A stretch of DNA of 64,000 nt from JACVRW01 sp963808775 (GTDB lineage Bacteria; Actinomycetota; Thermoleophilia; Solirubrobacterales; Thermoleophilaceae), in NCBI GenBank assembly GCA_963808775.1, contig CAWEGR010000005.1, positions 930,001 through 994,000 on the forward strand. Reading direction: 5' to 3'. This document shows, piece after piece, positions 25,330 to 34,397 of this stretch. The translations under genes were made by a program, and so were the position numbers. Below the pieces are notes generated by a model, which made no database searches, had not been told where the DNA came from, and saw nothing but the letters and a program-made list of their open reading frames with translations. The stretch's first letter is position 1. Each line of letters starts with the position of its first letter.

Positions 25330-26967
25330 ATGCGGGTGTCCGCAGCACAGCTCCGGCTCCTGCGCCCGCGGGAGGTGACCGCTCCCACGTCCAGGGGGAC
25401 CGTCAACGGCGACGGCACGGGCGCTCCGTCGCGCGCCGGCGGCGGCATGAGCTACGCGAAGCAGATCCTGCTGATGTTCGCCGGCTGCCTCGCGATCTCC
25501 GCGATCACGCTGCTGTGGCCCTCCACGCCCACATACGACCCGTGGGCCTGGATCATGTGGGGCCGCGAGATCACGCAGTTCGACCTCGTGACGGAGGGCG
25601 GCCCGTCGTGGAAGCCGCTGCCGATTCTCTTCACCACGCCGTTCTCGCTCTTCGGGGACGACCTCGCGCCCTATCTGTGGCTGTGGCTGTCGCGCGCCGG
25701 CGGCCTGATCGCGTGCGGGTTCGCCTTCCGCATCGCGAGGCGGCTCGTGGGCGGCGGCATCTACGGGGCGCTCGCCGGCATCTCCGGCGCGGCGGCCCTG
25801 TTCGCGAGCAACAAGTACGTGCGCGACGCCGCGCTCGGCAACTCGGAGCCGCTGCTCGCCGCCGCGTTCCTGTGGGCGTTCGAGCGCCACCTGGACGGGC
25901 GCCGCGACCACGCCTTCTACCTCGGAGTGGCCGCCGCCCTGCTGCGTCCCGAGGCGTGGCCGTTCCTCGCGCTCTACTGCATCTGGCTGTGGTTCTCCGA
26001 GCCGCGCCTGCGGCTGCGGATGGTCGGGGCCTGGGTGCTGATCCCGGCGCTCTGGTTCCTGCCGGAGTGGTGGGGGGCCGGCGACCCGTTCCGCGCGGGC
26101 GCGCGCGCGAACGCGCCGAACCCCGGCAGCACGGCGTTCGCCGACTCGCCGGCGGTCGAGCTGTTCAAGCGCTTCGCCGAGTCCACGATCGCCCCGGTCG
26201 AGGCGGGCACGCTGGTGGCCACGATCGTCGCGGCCGTGGCCTACGTGCGAAGACGGACGCAGGGAGCGATCCTCGCGCTCGCCGCGATCGGCTTCGCCTG
26301 GTTCGCGCTCGTCGCGGTCATGACCGAGGCGGGCTTCGCGGGCAACCAGCGCTACCTGATGGTCACGACCGCGGCGGTGTCGGTGCTCGGGGGCATCGGC
26401 GCGGTGCGGCTGCTGCAGGGGGTCGAGATCGCGGGCCGGCGCGTGCTCGGCACGCCGAAGGCCGGCCGGATCGCGGCGGGGGTGGCGTTCGTGCTCGGGC
26501 TCGCGATCGCGTCGCCGACGATCATCGCCAAGGCCGACAACACGGCGCGCGTGCAGGGCGGCCTCGAGCACGAGGCGTACCTGTGGGCCGACCTGAAGAG
26601 CCTGATCGACGACAACGGCGGCAGCGAGCGGCTGCTCGCGTGCGGCGGCGTCTTCAGCGGCCCCTTCCAGACGCAGATGGTGGCCTACGAGCTCGGCGTC
26701 CACGGCATCCAGGTCGGCTGGAAGGAGACGCCGCCGCCGGGCGTCGTGTTCCGGACCCGCACCGTGCCGGACGGCCCGCTCGTGACGAAGCCGACCGACG
26801 ACCGCTACCGGCAGGTCGACCAGGGCGGCAAGTGGCGGCTCCTCACGGTGCCGCCCGAGGGCAACCGCGCCGACGGCTGCCCCGAGGCGAGCCCCGCCAG
26901 CCCGAAGGCGCCCGCGCCGGAGGGCTCCGGGATCGGAAACCAACCGCTGCGGGTGATCGGGGATTGA
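25330..26967 (+). CDS. Polytopic GT39-like membrane glycosyltransferase
   Basis: Up to 545 residues from ATG 25330. An internal ATG at 25447 (MSYAKQILLMFAGCLAISA) is an equally good start, because the first 39 residues are a low-complexity hydrophilic lead. Around ten membrane helices follow, with a first extracytoplasmic loop containing TYDPWAWIMWGREITQFD, where PMT/ArnT-type enzymes hold acidic residues. Later segments include YLGVAAALLRPEAWPFLALY and GNQRYLMVTTAAVSVLGG. The last ~120 residues are a soluble domain with two Cys. A polyprenyl-phosphate-sugar-dependent transferase is inferred from topology and neighbours; the catalytic residue is not certain. Confidence 0.75.
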   Translation: MRVSAAQLRLLRPREVTAPTSRGTVNGDGTGAPSRAGGGMSYAKQILLMFAGCLAISAITLLWPSTPTYDPWAWIMWGREITQFDLVTEGGPSWKPLPILFTTPFSLFGDDLAPYLWLWLSRAGGLIACGFAFRIARRLVGGGIYGALAGISGAAALFASNKYVRDAALGNSEPLLAAAFLWAFERHLDGRRDHAFYLGVAAALLRPEAWPFLALYCIWLWFSEPRLRLRMVGAWVLIPALWFLPEWWGAGDPFRAGARANAPNPGSTAFADSPAVELFKRFAESTIAPVEAGTLVATIVAAVAYVRRRTQGAILALAAIGFAWFALVAVMTEAGFAGNQRYLMVTTAAVSVLGGIGAVRLLQGVEIAGRRVLGTPKAGRIAAGVAFVLGLAIASPTIIAKADNTARVQGGLEHEAYLWADLKSLIDDNGGSERLLACGGVFSGPFQTQMVAYELGVHGIQVGWKETPPPGVVFRTRTVPDGPLVTKPTDDRYRQVDQGGKWRLLTVPPEGNRADGCPEASPASPKAPAPEGSGIGNQPLRVIGD

Positions 26968-26981
26968 CCCGGTCGCTCCCC

Positions 26982-26987
26982 TAGCAT
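26982..26987 (+). promoter_or_regulatory. -10 box before the second GT39 gene
   Basis: TAGCAT ends 11 bases before the GTG at 26999, inside the 31-base gap after the preceding gene. The position fits near-leaderless transcription. No -35 match is evident. Confidence 0.3.
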
Positions 26988-26998
26988 CCAGCCGTCCC

Positions 26999-28594
26999 GT
27001 GGCAAGCGTCGCCTCTCCACGTCCTCGCGCCCTGCCGCAGTTCGATTCGCTCGGCGGCAGCTTCGTCGTGCCCGCGATCTTCCTGCTCGGCTGCCTGGTC
27101 GTCTCGCTCTACCTGAGGACGAAGTCGCTCGGGGCCTCGCTCTGGATGGACGAGGGCCTCTCGATCGGCATCGCCGCACAGCCGTTCTTCGACATCCCCT
27201 CGGTGCTGAGGGTCGACGGCTCGCCGCCGCTCTACTACATGCTGCTCAACCTCTGGATGGGGCTGTTCGGCGACGGCCCGGCGGAGACCCAGGCCCTGTC
27301 CGTGGCGGTCTCCCTGGTCGCGATCCCGGGAGGAATGTGGGCCGGCTGGAGCCTGTTCGGCCGCCGCGCCGGGTTCATGTGCGCGGCGCTCTGCGCCGTC
27401 AACCCGTTCCTCACGGGCTACGCGCAGGAGACCCGCATGTACGCGCTCATGCTGGTGCTCTCGCTGCTCGCGACGGCGGCCTTCCTGCACGTCTTCGCGT
27501 TCGGGCGGCGCAGATACCTGCCCGTGTTCGCGGTGCTGCTCGCGGCGATGCTCTACACCCACAACTGGGGCCTGTTCCTGGCGGTCGGGCTCGTCTGCGC
27601 GCTCGTGCCGTGCTGGTACGTGTCCGAGGTCCGCTCGTCGTTCTGGAAGGACGCGGCGATCGGCTTCGGGTTCGCCGGGCTGCTCTACCTGCCGTGGGTC
27701 CCGACGCTGCTCCACCAGGTCCAGCACACGGGCGCGCCCTGGCTCAACTCCCCGAACTTCGGGGCGCCCGTGCAGATCTCGAAGTCGCTGCTCGGCGGCG
27801 GGTCGCCCACCGTGGCGCTCGTGCTGGGCGCGGGCTTCGGCATCGTCGCCGTGCTGCAGCGGCGCGTCGAGGACAAGGAGCGGACCGCGCTGATCGCGGG
27901 CGCCGTGATCGTGCTCGGCACGCTCGTGATCGCCTGGCTCGTGTCGCAGGTGTCGCCCGCCTGGACCACGCGCTACCTCGGCGTGCTGCTCGGCCCGATG
28001 CTTCTGATCGCCGCGCTCGGACTCGCCCGCGCGCGCGGGCTCGGGATCGTCGCGCTCCTGATCATCCTCGGCATCTGGGCGGTCCCGCGCTCGTACGGGC
28101 TCGAGAACAAGTCGAACGCGTCCGACCTCCGCAACGCCGTCGTTCAGGAGAACCTGATGCGGGAGGGCGACCTCGTCATCTCGATGCAGCCGGAGCAGGG
28201 CCCGCTGCTCGCGTACCACCTCGAGGACCTCGGGAACTCCCCCGACCTCGAGTTCGCGAGCCCGCTCGGGGCCGTCGAGAACGACCGCGTCATGGACTGG
28301 ACGGACGGCGGGGACCGGATGGAGGACTCCACCGTGGCCCAGAACCTGGAACCCCTCGTTGATAACCTGCCGGTCGGCGGACGCATCCTCATCGTGCACC
28401 CCGTGACAGCGCGTGCAGATGACTGGGACGCTCCGTGGACCGAGCTTGTCAGGCGCCGTTCAGCCCAGTGGGGCGCGGCGCTCGCCCAGGATCCGCGGCT
28501 GGAGCGCGTCGAAGCCGTGCCCCCGACCTATCGCCGCGCCACCCGTATCGGAGTGCGCGGAGTGATCTACGAGAAGACGAGCGAGACCGGATGA
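26999..28594 (+). CDS. GT39/ArnT-like membrane glycosyltransferase
   Basis: A 531-residue integral membrane protein with a GTG start. After the first helix (VVPAIFLLGCLVVSLYL) comes the hallmark loop GASLWMDEGLSIGIAAQPF with the Asp-Glu pair expected of polyprenyl-phosphate-mannose or aminoarabinose transferases. LLYPLV-type helices and NPFLTGYAQETRMYALMLVL (conserved R-x-Y motif) follow, then about ten more helices. The C-terminal ~130 residues are a periplasmic-side domain (VVQENLMREGDLVISMQPE). It likely moves a sugar from a lipid carrier to an extracytoplasmic acceptor. Its stop overlaps the start of the flavoprotein gene (ATGA). Confidence 0.87.
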   Translation: MASVASPRPRALPQFDSLGGSFVVPAIFLLGCLVVSLYLRTKSLGASLWMDEGLSIGIAAQPFFDIPSVLRVDGSPPLYYMLLNLWMGLFGDGPAETQALSVAVSLVAIPGGMWAGWSLFGRRAGFMCAALCAVNPFLTGYAQETRMYALMLVLSLLATAAFLHVFAFGRRRYLPVFAVLLAAMLYTHNWGLFLAVGLVCALVPCWYVSEVRSSFWKDAAIGFGFAGLLYLPWVPTLLHQVQHTGAPWLNSPNFGAPVQISKSLLGGGSPTVALVLGAGFGIVAVLQRRVEDKERTALIAGAVIVLGTLVIAWLVSQVSPAWTTRYLGVLLGPMLLIAALGLARARGLGIVALLIILGIWAVPRSYGLENKSNASDLRNAVVQENLMREGDLVISMQPEQGPLLAYHLEDLGNSPDLEFASPLGAVENDRVMDWTDGGDRMEDSTVAQNLEPLVDNLPVGGRILIVHPVTARADDWDAPWTELVRRRSAQWGAALAQDPRLERVEAVPPTYRRATRIGVRGVIYEKTSETG

Positions 28595-30117
28595 GCGAGA
28601 ACAAGACTCCCAAGACGAAAGACATCGCGCGACCCGAGATGCGCGAGAAGCCGACGGTCGTGCTCGGCGGCGGGCCTGCGGGCCTGACCGCGGCGTACGT
28701 GCTGGCGAAGCAGGGCCTGCCGGTCGTGGTGCTCGAGGCCGAGAACCAGGTCGGCGGCATCGCCAAGACGGCGGTGCGCGACGGGTACCGCTTCGACCTC
28801 GGCGGCCACCGCTTCTTCACGAAGGTCAAGGAGGTCGACGACCTCTGGCACGAGATCATGAAGGAGGAGTTCCTCCGGCGCCCGCGCATGTCGCGCATCT
28901 ACTGGCGCGACAGCCACGGCCGCGGGAAGTTCCTCGACTATCCGCTGCGCGGCCCGGACGTGATGAAGAAGCTCGGGCCGGTCGACCTGACGAAGGCCTT
29001 CTTCTCCTATCTCTGGGCGGCGGTGAAGCCGAAGGGCCGCGAGGACACCTTCGAGCAGTGGGTCTCGAACCGCTTCGGCCGCTGGCTCTACAACCAGTTC
29101 TTCAAGTCGTACACGGAGAAGGTGTGGGGCGTGCCGACCTCCGAGATCCGCGCGGACTGGGCGGCGCAGCGCATCAAGAACCTGTCGTTCTTCCGCGCGG
29201 CGTGGTCAGCCTTCTTCGGCAACAGGGACAACAGGGTCACGAGCCTCATCTCCGAGTTCAACTACCCCCGCTACGGCCCCGGCCAGATGTGGGAGCAGAT
29301 GACCAAGGACATCGAGGAGCTCGGCGGCAAGGTGCTCCTCAACACGCCGGCGACGAAGCTCGAGTTCGAGGGCGACAAGTGCGTGCGCGTGCACGCCGGC
29401 GACCAGGTCTTCGAGCCGTCGGCGGTGATCTCCTCGCTGCCGCTGCGCAACACGGTCGGCATGTCGGAGCCGAGCCCCCGGCCCGAGGTGATCGCGGCCG
29501 CGAAGGGCCTCCGCTATCGCGACTTCCTGACGGTGGCCGTGGTGATCGACGGGGACGACCTGTTCCCCGACAACTGGATCTACATCCACGATCCGAACGT
29601 GAACGTGGGCCGCATCCAGAACTTCCGCTCGTGGAGCCCCTGGATGGTCCCGGACCCGACGAAGGCGTGCGTGGGCCTCGAGTTCTTCTGCTTCGCCGGC
29701 GACGAGCTCTGGGAGACGGAGGACCAGAAGCTCGTGCAGCTCGGCATGCGCGAGCTCGAGCAGCTCGGCCTCGCGAAGGCCTCGCAGCTCGAGTTCGGCT
29801 TCGTCGAGCGCGTCCCGAAGGCGTATCCGATGTACGACGCGGACTACGCGGAGCGGGTCGGCACGATCCGCACGTGGCTCGACGGGCTCGACAACTTCAT
29901 CCAGGTCGGCCGCAACGGGCTGCACCGCTACAACAACTCCGACCACTCCTCGCTCACCGCGCTGCGGGCGGTGGACAACCTCGTGAAGGGGACCGACCAC
30001 GACATCTGGGCGGTCAACGCCGAGTCGGTCTACCACGAGGAGGAGCGCCAGGACGAGAAGCAGCCCTACATCGAGGCGCCCGAAACCGATTCGATGAAGG
30101 AGCCGCTCCACTCCTGA
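28591..30117 (+). CDS. UDP-galactopyranose-mutase-like FAD-dependent oxidoreductase
   Basis: A 508-residue flavoprotein. TVVLGGGPAGLTAAYVLAKQG (about 22-42) is the FAD dinucleotide-binding loop. VVLEAENQVGGIAKT, then YRFDLGGHRFFTKVKEVDDL, resemble UDP-galactopyranose mutase and protoporphyrinogen-oxidase-like proteins of polysaccharide loci. YTEKVWGVPTSEI, YPRYGPGQMWEQM and NGLHRYNNSDHSSLTALRAV continue that match. Genuine mutases are usually shorter (~390), so the activity could be another redox-neutral or oxidative sugar step. It is translationally coupled to the GT39 gene, supporting a role in making the sugar donor. Confidence 0.85.
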   Translation: MSENKTPKTKDIARPEMREKPTVVLGGGPAGLTAAYVLAKQGLPVVVLEAENQVGGIAKTAVRDGYRFDLGGHRFFTKVKEVDDLWHEIMKEEFLRRPRMSRIYWRDSHGRGKFLDYPLRGPDVMKKLGPVDLTKAFFSYLWAAVKPKGREDTFEQWVSNRFGRWLYNQFFKSYTEKVWGVPTSEIRADWAAQRIKNLSFFRAAWSAFFGNRDNRVTSLISEFNYPRYGPGQMWEQMTKDIEELGGKVLLNTPATKLEFEGDKCVRVHAGDQVFEPSAVISSLPLRNTVGMSEPSPRPEVIAAAKGLRYRDFLTVAVVIDGDDLFPDNWIYIHDPNVNVGRIQNFRSWSPWMVPDPTKACVGLEFFCFAGDELWETEDQKLVQLGMRELEQLGLAKASQLEFGFVERVPKAYPMYDADYAERVGTIRTWLDGLDNFIQVGRNGLHRYNNSDHSSLTALRAVDNLVKGTDHDIWAVNAESVYHEEERQDEKQPYIEAPETDSMKEPLHS

Positions 30118-30130
30118 GGCCGGACGGCTC

Positions 30131-30963
30131 GTGAGCGCCGCCGCGCTCGCACTGGCGCTCGGCGCCGCCGTCCTACACGCGGGCTGGAACCTGCTGCTCG
30201 CCGGCTCCCGGGATACGGAGGCGGCGGCGGGCGGGCTGCTCGGCTACGGGTTCGTGCTGCTTGCCGCGCTGGCGCTGCTGACCGGCTCGGACGTCTCCTC
30301 GGAGGCGCTGCCGTACGTGGCGGCCTCCGCGGCGCTGGAGCTCGTCTACTTCCTCCTGCTCGCGCGGGCCTACCGCGACGGGTCGGTGTCGGTCGTGTAT
30401 CCGGTCGCGCGCGGTGTGGCTCCGGCGTTCGTGCTCTGCGCTGCGTTGGTCGGGCTGGGGAAGGGGGTGGACTGCGCTCGCCGGTGTCGGCGTGGTCGCC
30501 ATCTGCGGCGGGGTCGTCCTGCTGGGGTTCGGCGAGAAAGTCGCGCATAGCGACGACCAACTCGCCGAACACCCGGGTCGACGTCGCGTTCGGGCTTGCG
30601 ATCGCGCTCGCGATCGCCTCCTACACGCTCGTCGACGCCGAGGGTGTCGAGCGCGCCGACCCGATCGCCTACCTGGCGCTGGTCGTGGCGCCCGCTGCGC
30701 TCCTGTACCCGCTCGTCACGCGCACGCGGCCGGACCTGGGCTTGCGCTCGCTCACAACAGCGGCCGCGAGCTTCGGAGCGTTCCTGATGGTCCTGCTGGC
30801 CCTGCAGAAGGCGCCGGCGGCTCCCGTGGCGGCAACACGGGAGACGAGCATCCTCCTGGTCACCCTCTTTGCCGCCGTTTTCCTGCACGAGCGCCTGACC
30901 CCGGCGAAGCTCGCGGCAAGCGCCGCCATCCTCGCCGGCGTCGCCGCGATCGCCTACTCGTAG
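30131..30963 (+). CDS. DMT/EamA-type transporter (two frame changes)
   Basis: A drug/metabolite-transporter-like protein of about 276 residues with ten short hydrophobic helices. Frame 1 gives LALGAAVLHAGWNLLLAGSR, LVYFLLLARAYRDGSVSVVY and PVARGVAPAFVLCAALVGLG. After a shift near 30470 the message is LAGVGVVAICGGVVLLGFGE. After another near 30570 it is FGLAIALAIASYTLVDAEG through ILAGVAAIAYS. The two internal repeats expected of the family are both present and total length is two bases over a multiple of three, so two inserted bases explain it. Export or import substrate unknown. The 3' end overlaps the convergent sulfatase-like gene by ten bases. Confidence 0.75.
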
Positions 30964-32462
30964 TACGGCAGCGGCCCGCCGGCCAGCTCCTGCACCTGCG
31001 CGTACAGCTCGTCCGAGAGCTCCGGGTTCTCCGGCTCGATGTTGACGAGCTCGTGCGGGTCCTGGCGCAGGTCGTACATGTGGCGCTCGTTGCCCTGGTT
31101 GTCGCCGATCAGCACGTGGCCGTCCGTGCGGATGAAGAAGCGGTTGTACATGCCGCCGTAGTGGACGTCGCGCTTCTGAGGCGGATCCTCGCCGTCGAGC
31201 GCGGTCGCCAGGTTCACGCCCTCCATCCAGGACGGCGCCTCGATTCCCGCCATCGAGAGGATCGTGGGGCCGACGTCGTGGGTCGAGGCGAAGTAGTGCG
31301 AGACCTCGCCGGCGGCCTTGTCCTCCGGCGTGACGAGGATCAGCGGCACCTGGGCCAGCTCGGGGTGGAGCTGCGAGGGCACCTTGCCGGTGTAGCCGCG
31401 CTCGCCGAGCAGATAGCCGTGGTCCGAGATCAGCAGGATCATCGTGTTCTCGTCGAGCCCGAGCTCGTAGAAGCGCTCCATGAAGTGGCCGAGCCAGTGG
31501 TCCGTCATCGTCACCTCCGCCGCGTAGATCGAGTGCAGGCGGCGCAGCAGCTCGGGCGTGTAGTTCTCGGCGAAGCCGTAACGGGTCACGCCGATGTTCT
31601 GGGAGTCCGGGCCGGCGTCTGAGTACATCGAGATGTACTTCTCGGGCGGGCTCCAGGGCTCGTGCGGGTCGAAGCAGTCGACGACCATGGCGAACGGCTG
31701 GCGGCGCTTCGCGTGCTCGAGGGTGTCCGCGGCGTCCTTGTAGACGCGGGCGCAGACCGTCTCGTCCTCGTTGACGCCGCCGCCCGAGTTGGCGAGGTAC
31801 TTCTGCATGCCGGGCACGTAGCGCTCGTCGCGCAGGAAGGGCGGCAGCCAGTGCTCGACCGTCTCCATCGGAATCGACTCCGGTGGGTGGATGAAGCCCG
31901 ACTGGCCGACGATCGTGCGCCAGTGATCCCAGGTCTTGCGGAAGGGCTCGTAGACCTTCGTGAAGGCGAGGTGGGGGTTGTCCGAGATCTGGACGGTCCA
32001 GTAGCCCTCGTCCTTGAAGACCTTGTTCCAGGTGTTCTCGTCGCCCTCGATCGGGAGCCAGCCGGGGCTCGTGCCGAGCTCCGGGACCGGCTTCCAGTTC
32101 CGGAAGGGAAAGATCCGCCGGCTCGTGAAGATCGAGCGCCGCGCCGGGATCGTGACCATCGCCTCCGGGAACGCGCGGTTGAAGCGCAGCCCGCGTGCGG
32201 CGATGGCGTCGACGTTCGGTGTCTGGATGCGCGGAGAGCCGTATGCGCCGACGTGATCGGGGCGCAGGCTGTCGATGATCAGCACGAGGACGTTCGGCCG
32301 GCCGTCGCCGCGCCCCGCGGAGTCCGTGCTGCACCCGAGTGCGGGCAGCAGAGCAGCGCCGGCCGCCGATGCGGCGCCGGCCTGAATCAGCCGCCGGCGG
32401 CTGAGGCCGTTCGTGGCCTCGCCAACCGGTCCGGCCGGCTGCGCGCGGTCCGGATCTTGCAC
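30954..32462 (-). CDS. Tat-exported sulfatase-like hydrolase with Thr at the nucleophile position
   Basis: From the GTG at 32462 the 502-residue product has a twin-arginine signal (GLSRRRLIQAGAASAAGAAL) followed by LPALGCSTD, possibly a lipidated Cys. The catalytic domain begins NVLVLIIDSLRPDHVGAYGS (metal Asp). AMVTIPARRSIFTSR aligns with the sulfatase C/S-x-P-x-R signature but has Thr in place of Cys/Ser. VDCFDPHEPWSPPEKY, ILLISDHGYLLGERGYTGK and HMYDLRQDPHELVNI are standard. Without Cys or Ser it cannot form formylglycine, so a phosphodiesterase or transferase role is as likely as sulfate ester hydrolysis. Upstream start codons exist but lack a signal. Confidence 0.85.
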   Translation of the reverse strand: MQDPDRAQPAGPVGEATNGLSRRRLIQAGAASAAGAALLPALGCSTDSAGRGDGRPNVLVLIIDSLRPDHVGAYGSPRIQTPNVDAIAARGLRFNRAFPEAMVTIPARRSIFTSRRIFPFRNWKPVPELGTSPGWLPIEGDENTWNKVFKDEGYWTVQISDNPHLAFTKVYEPFRKTWDHWRTIVGQSGFIHPPESIPMETVEHWLPPFLRDERYVPGMQKYLANSGGGVNEDETVCARVYKDAADTLEHAKRRQPFAMVVDCFDPHEPWSPPEKYISMYSDAGPDSQNIGVTRYGFAENYTPELLRRLHSIYAAEVTMTDHWLGHFMERFYELGLDENTMILLISDHGYLLGERGYTGKVPSQLHPELAQVPLILVTPEDKAAGEVSHYFASTHDVGPTILSMAGIEAPSWMEGVNLATALDGEDPPQKRDVHYGGMYNRFFIRTDGHVLIGDNQGNERHMYDLRQDPHELVNIEPENPELSDELYAQVQELAGGPLPYYE

Positions 32463-32565
32463 GCGGCCTGAGGCTAGCGAAGGGCTGCCGGAACCTAGAA
32501 CGTTTGTCCAGGCGCCATAACGCGGACACCGGCCGCTCCCGGGTCGGGGCCGATCGAATCCCTTG

Positions 32566-33834
32566 ATGTCTCGACCCGGACTCACGGCCCTAGCCCTTGC
32601 CTTGATAGCCCTCGCCGCACCGTCGGCAGCCAACGCGCAGGACCCATTGCCCCCAGAGGGTCCGCTCGTGTCGCCGCAGTTTGCGAACCCGCCTGAGCGC
32701 GTGCCCGCGCCTCCGGTCGGGGAGTACCCCGAGGACTGGGCGAAATGCGTCAACCAGACGGATCCCGCGGCGCCGGTTCTGCCCGCCGGCATCGACCCGC
32801 GCGGAGTGGATCCCTCGTCGCCCAACCCCCTGCTCGGGCTGAGGTACTTCGTCGACCGCATGGAGCCCGCCTATATGGACTGGGCCCGCTACAAGCGGCA
32901 GGGCAATGACGCCCAGGCGAACACGATCTGGAGGCTCGCTCGCGAGCCGCGCTTCCGCTGGTTCGGCAAGTTCACTCGCCCGCGCATGCAGAAGAAGACG
33001 CGCGGGTTCCTCGATCGCGTGCAGTGCGACCAGCCCGGCACCGTGCCGATGATGGCCGTGATGCGCCACCAGGGGAAGTCCTGCAACGGCAGCTATCGCG
33101 CCGGAGGCGAGGCCGAGGACCGCGCCACGATGCGCTGGTACGACGACTTCGCACAGGCTGTCGGCAACGCCCGGGTGATCATCGGCTTCGAGCCGGACTC
33201 GCTCGGCACGATCGACTGCCTGGCCCCCGACCGCCGCAAGGACAGGCTCGACGTCCTGCGCTACGGCGTGGACCGGTTCTCGCGGCTCCCGAACGCGACG
33301 GTCTACCTCGAGGCCGGCGCCGCCGACTGGGAGCCCGCCGCACGCACCGCGAAGCAGCTGCGCTACATCGGCATCAGCAAGGTGCGCGGCTTCATGCTGA
33401 ACGTGACGCACCACGACTGGACGCGCGCGAACGTCCAGCACGGCCTCGACATCTCCCGCCGCGTGGGCGGGAAGCCGTTCATCATCAACACCTCCTACAA
33501 CGGCCGCGGCCCGCTCCACTACAAGAAGTGGATCAACAAGCAGAAGCACATCTGGCGCCGCATCAACGTCTGGTGCCACCCCGGCCTGCGCGGCCTCGGC
33601 CCGGCGCCGACCACGGACACCTCGCATCCCAAGGTCGACGCGTACATGTACGTCAACCGTCCCGGCTACTCGGCCGGCTCGTGCAACGGCGGGCCGCTCC
33701 CGGTCGGCACCTGGTGGCCGGCGCGCGGCCTGATGTACGCCCAGAACGCCACGGACTGGGAGGCGGCGCCTCCCGGCACGGTGCACGGCTTCTTCAAGCA
33801 CTATTCCCTGCGGGCGCTCGGCGCGTTCGGCTGA
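32566..33834 (+). CDS. Secreted glycoside hydrolase family 6-like protein, copy 1
   Basis: A 422-residue exported protein (signal LTALALALIALAAPSAANAQ). The GH6 framework is clear: TVPMMAVMRHQGKSC, ARVIIGFEPDSLGTIDC (~residue 210, the catalytic-acid Asp in EPDSL), ATVYLEAGAADW (~247) and RGFMLNVTHHDW. GKPFIINTSYNGRGP, RINVWCHPGLRGLGPAPTT and VNRPGYSAGSCNGGPLPVG (~365) complete it. Characterised bacterial GH6 cellulases have YLDAG and PGESDGSC at the last two sites. Here Asp is replaced by Glu and Ala, so cellulase activity is doubtful. Paralogue of the gene at 37774. Lies 103 bases from the divergent sulfatase-like gene. Confidence 0.85.
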   Translation: MSRPGLTALALALIALAAPSAANAQDPLPPEGPLVSPQFANPPERVPAPPVGEYPEDWAKCVNQTDPAAPVLPAGIDPRGVDPSSPNPLLGLRYFVDRMEPAYMDWARYKRQGNDAQANTIWRLAREPRFRWFGKFTRPRMQKKTRGFLDRVQCDQPGTVPMMAVMRHQGKSCNGSYRAGGEAEDRATMRWYDDFAQAVGNARVIIGFEPDSLGTIDCLAPDRRKDRLDVLRYGVDRFSRLPNATVYLEAGAADWEPAARTAKQLRYIGISKVRGFMLNVTHHDWTRANVQHGLDISRRVGGKPFIINTSYNGRGPLHYKKWINKQKHIWRRINVWCHPGLRGLGPAPTTDTSHPKVDAYMYVNRPGYSAGSCNGGPLPVGTWWPARGLMYAQNATDWEAAPPGTVHGFFKHYSLRALGAFG

Positions 33835-33915
33835 TCCGATTCCGAACTCCATCCGCAGGGTATGAGACAACCGTCACGGTAAGCGTGGCGGATGCCGATA
33901 CCTTGGGTGTAGGTC

Positions 33916-34344
33916 ATGCAGAACGCTCGAATCGACATCACGCGGGATCTCGACGGCGAGGCGCTCGTGCTCGCCTGCGTGGACCTGCATGAGGACGAGC
34001 TGGGCGCCGCCGCCCACGCGATCTCCGCCGTGATCCGCGAGCGCTTCCAGGGCGCCGAGATGTCGGCGGACGACGTGCTCGAGCTACGCGAGCTGACCGC
34101 GCTGCGCGACGACCTCGGTGAGTACGGGGGCGGCGCCCGCACGCTGGTGATGAGCCCGGCCCGGCTGTCGGCGCTCCGCCACGCCCTCACGGCCTATGTC
34201 GAGGAGCGCGACGAGGCCGAGTGGCTCCGCGACGAGGACCGCGAGCCCCTCGCGATCTCCCGCTCGCTCCTGTGGCCGCTCGAGGACCTCGGCGCCGAGG
34301 CGATCCGCGCGGCGCTGTCGCCGGACGCCGCGCGCCCCTGCTGA
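33916..34344 (+). CDS. Hypothetical protein
   Basis: A 142-residue acidic, mostly helical protein (MQNARIDITRDLDGEALVLA at the N terminus, then DDVLELRELTALRDDLGEYG and SALRHALTAYVEERDEAEWL). No signal peptide, membrane segment, cysteine cluster or known motif. I do not recognise it. A TACCTT element at 33899-33904 and a GTAGG sequence just before the ATG could drive and initiate it. It stands alone between a GH6-like gene and a phosphatase-superfamily gene on the same strand. Confidence 0.65.
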   Translation: MQNARIDITRDLDGEALVLACVDLHEDELGAAAHAISAVIRERFQGAEMSADDVLELRELTALRDDLGEYGGGARTLVMSPARLSALRHALTAYVEERDEAEWLRDEDREPLAISRSLLWPLEDLGAEAIRAALSPDAARPC

Positions 34345-34397
34345 GCCCTCCTCATTCTCCGCGCTCGGCGCCTGCGGAATAGCATCCCGTCGCAGGG

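Noticed and set aside
30131..30963. Calling the DMT transporter a true pseudogene
   Set aside because: Both frame changes fit the same net +1 pattern as essential genes, so sequence error is the more economical explanation.
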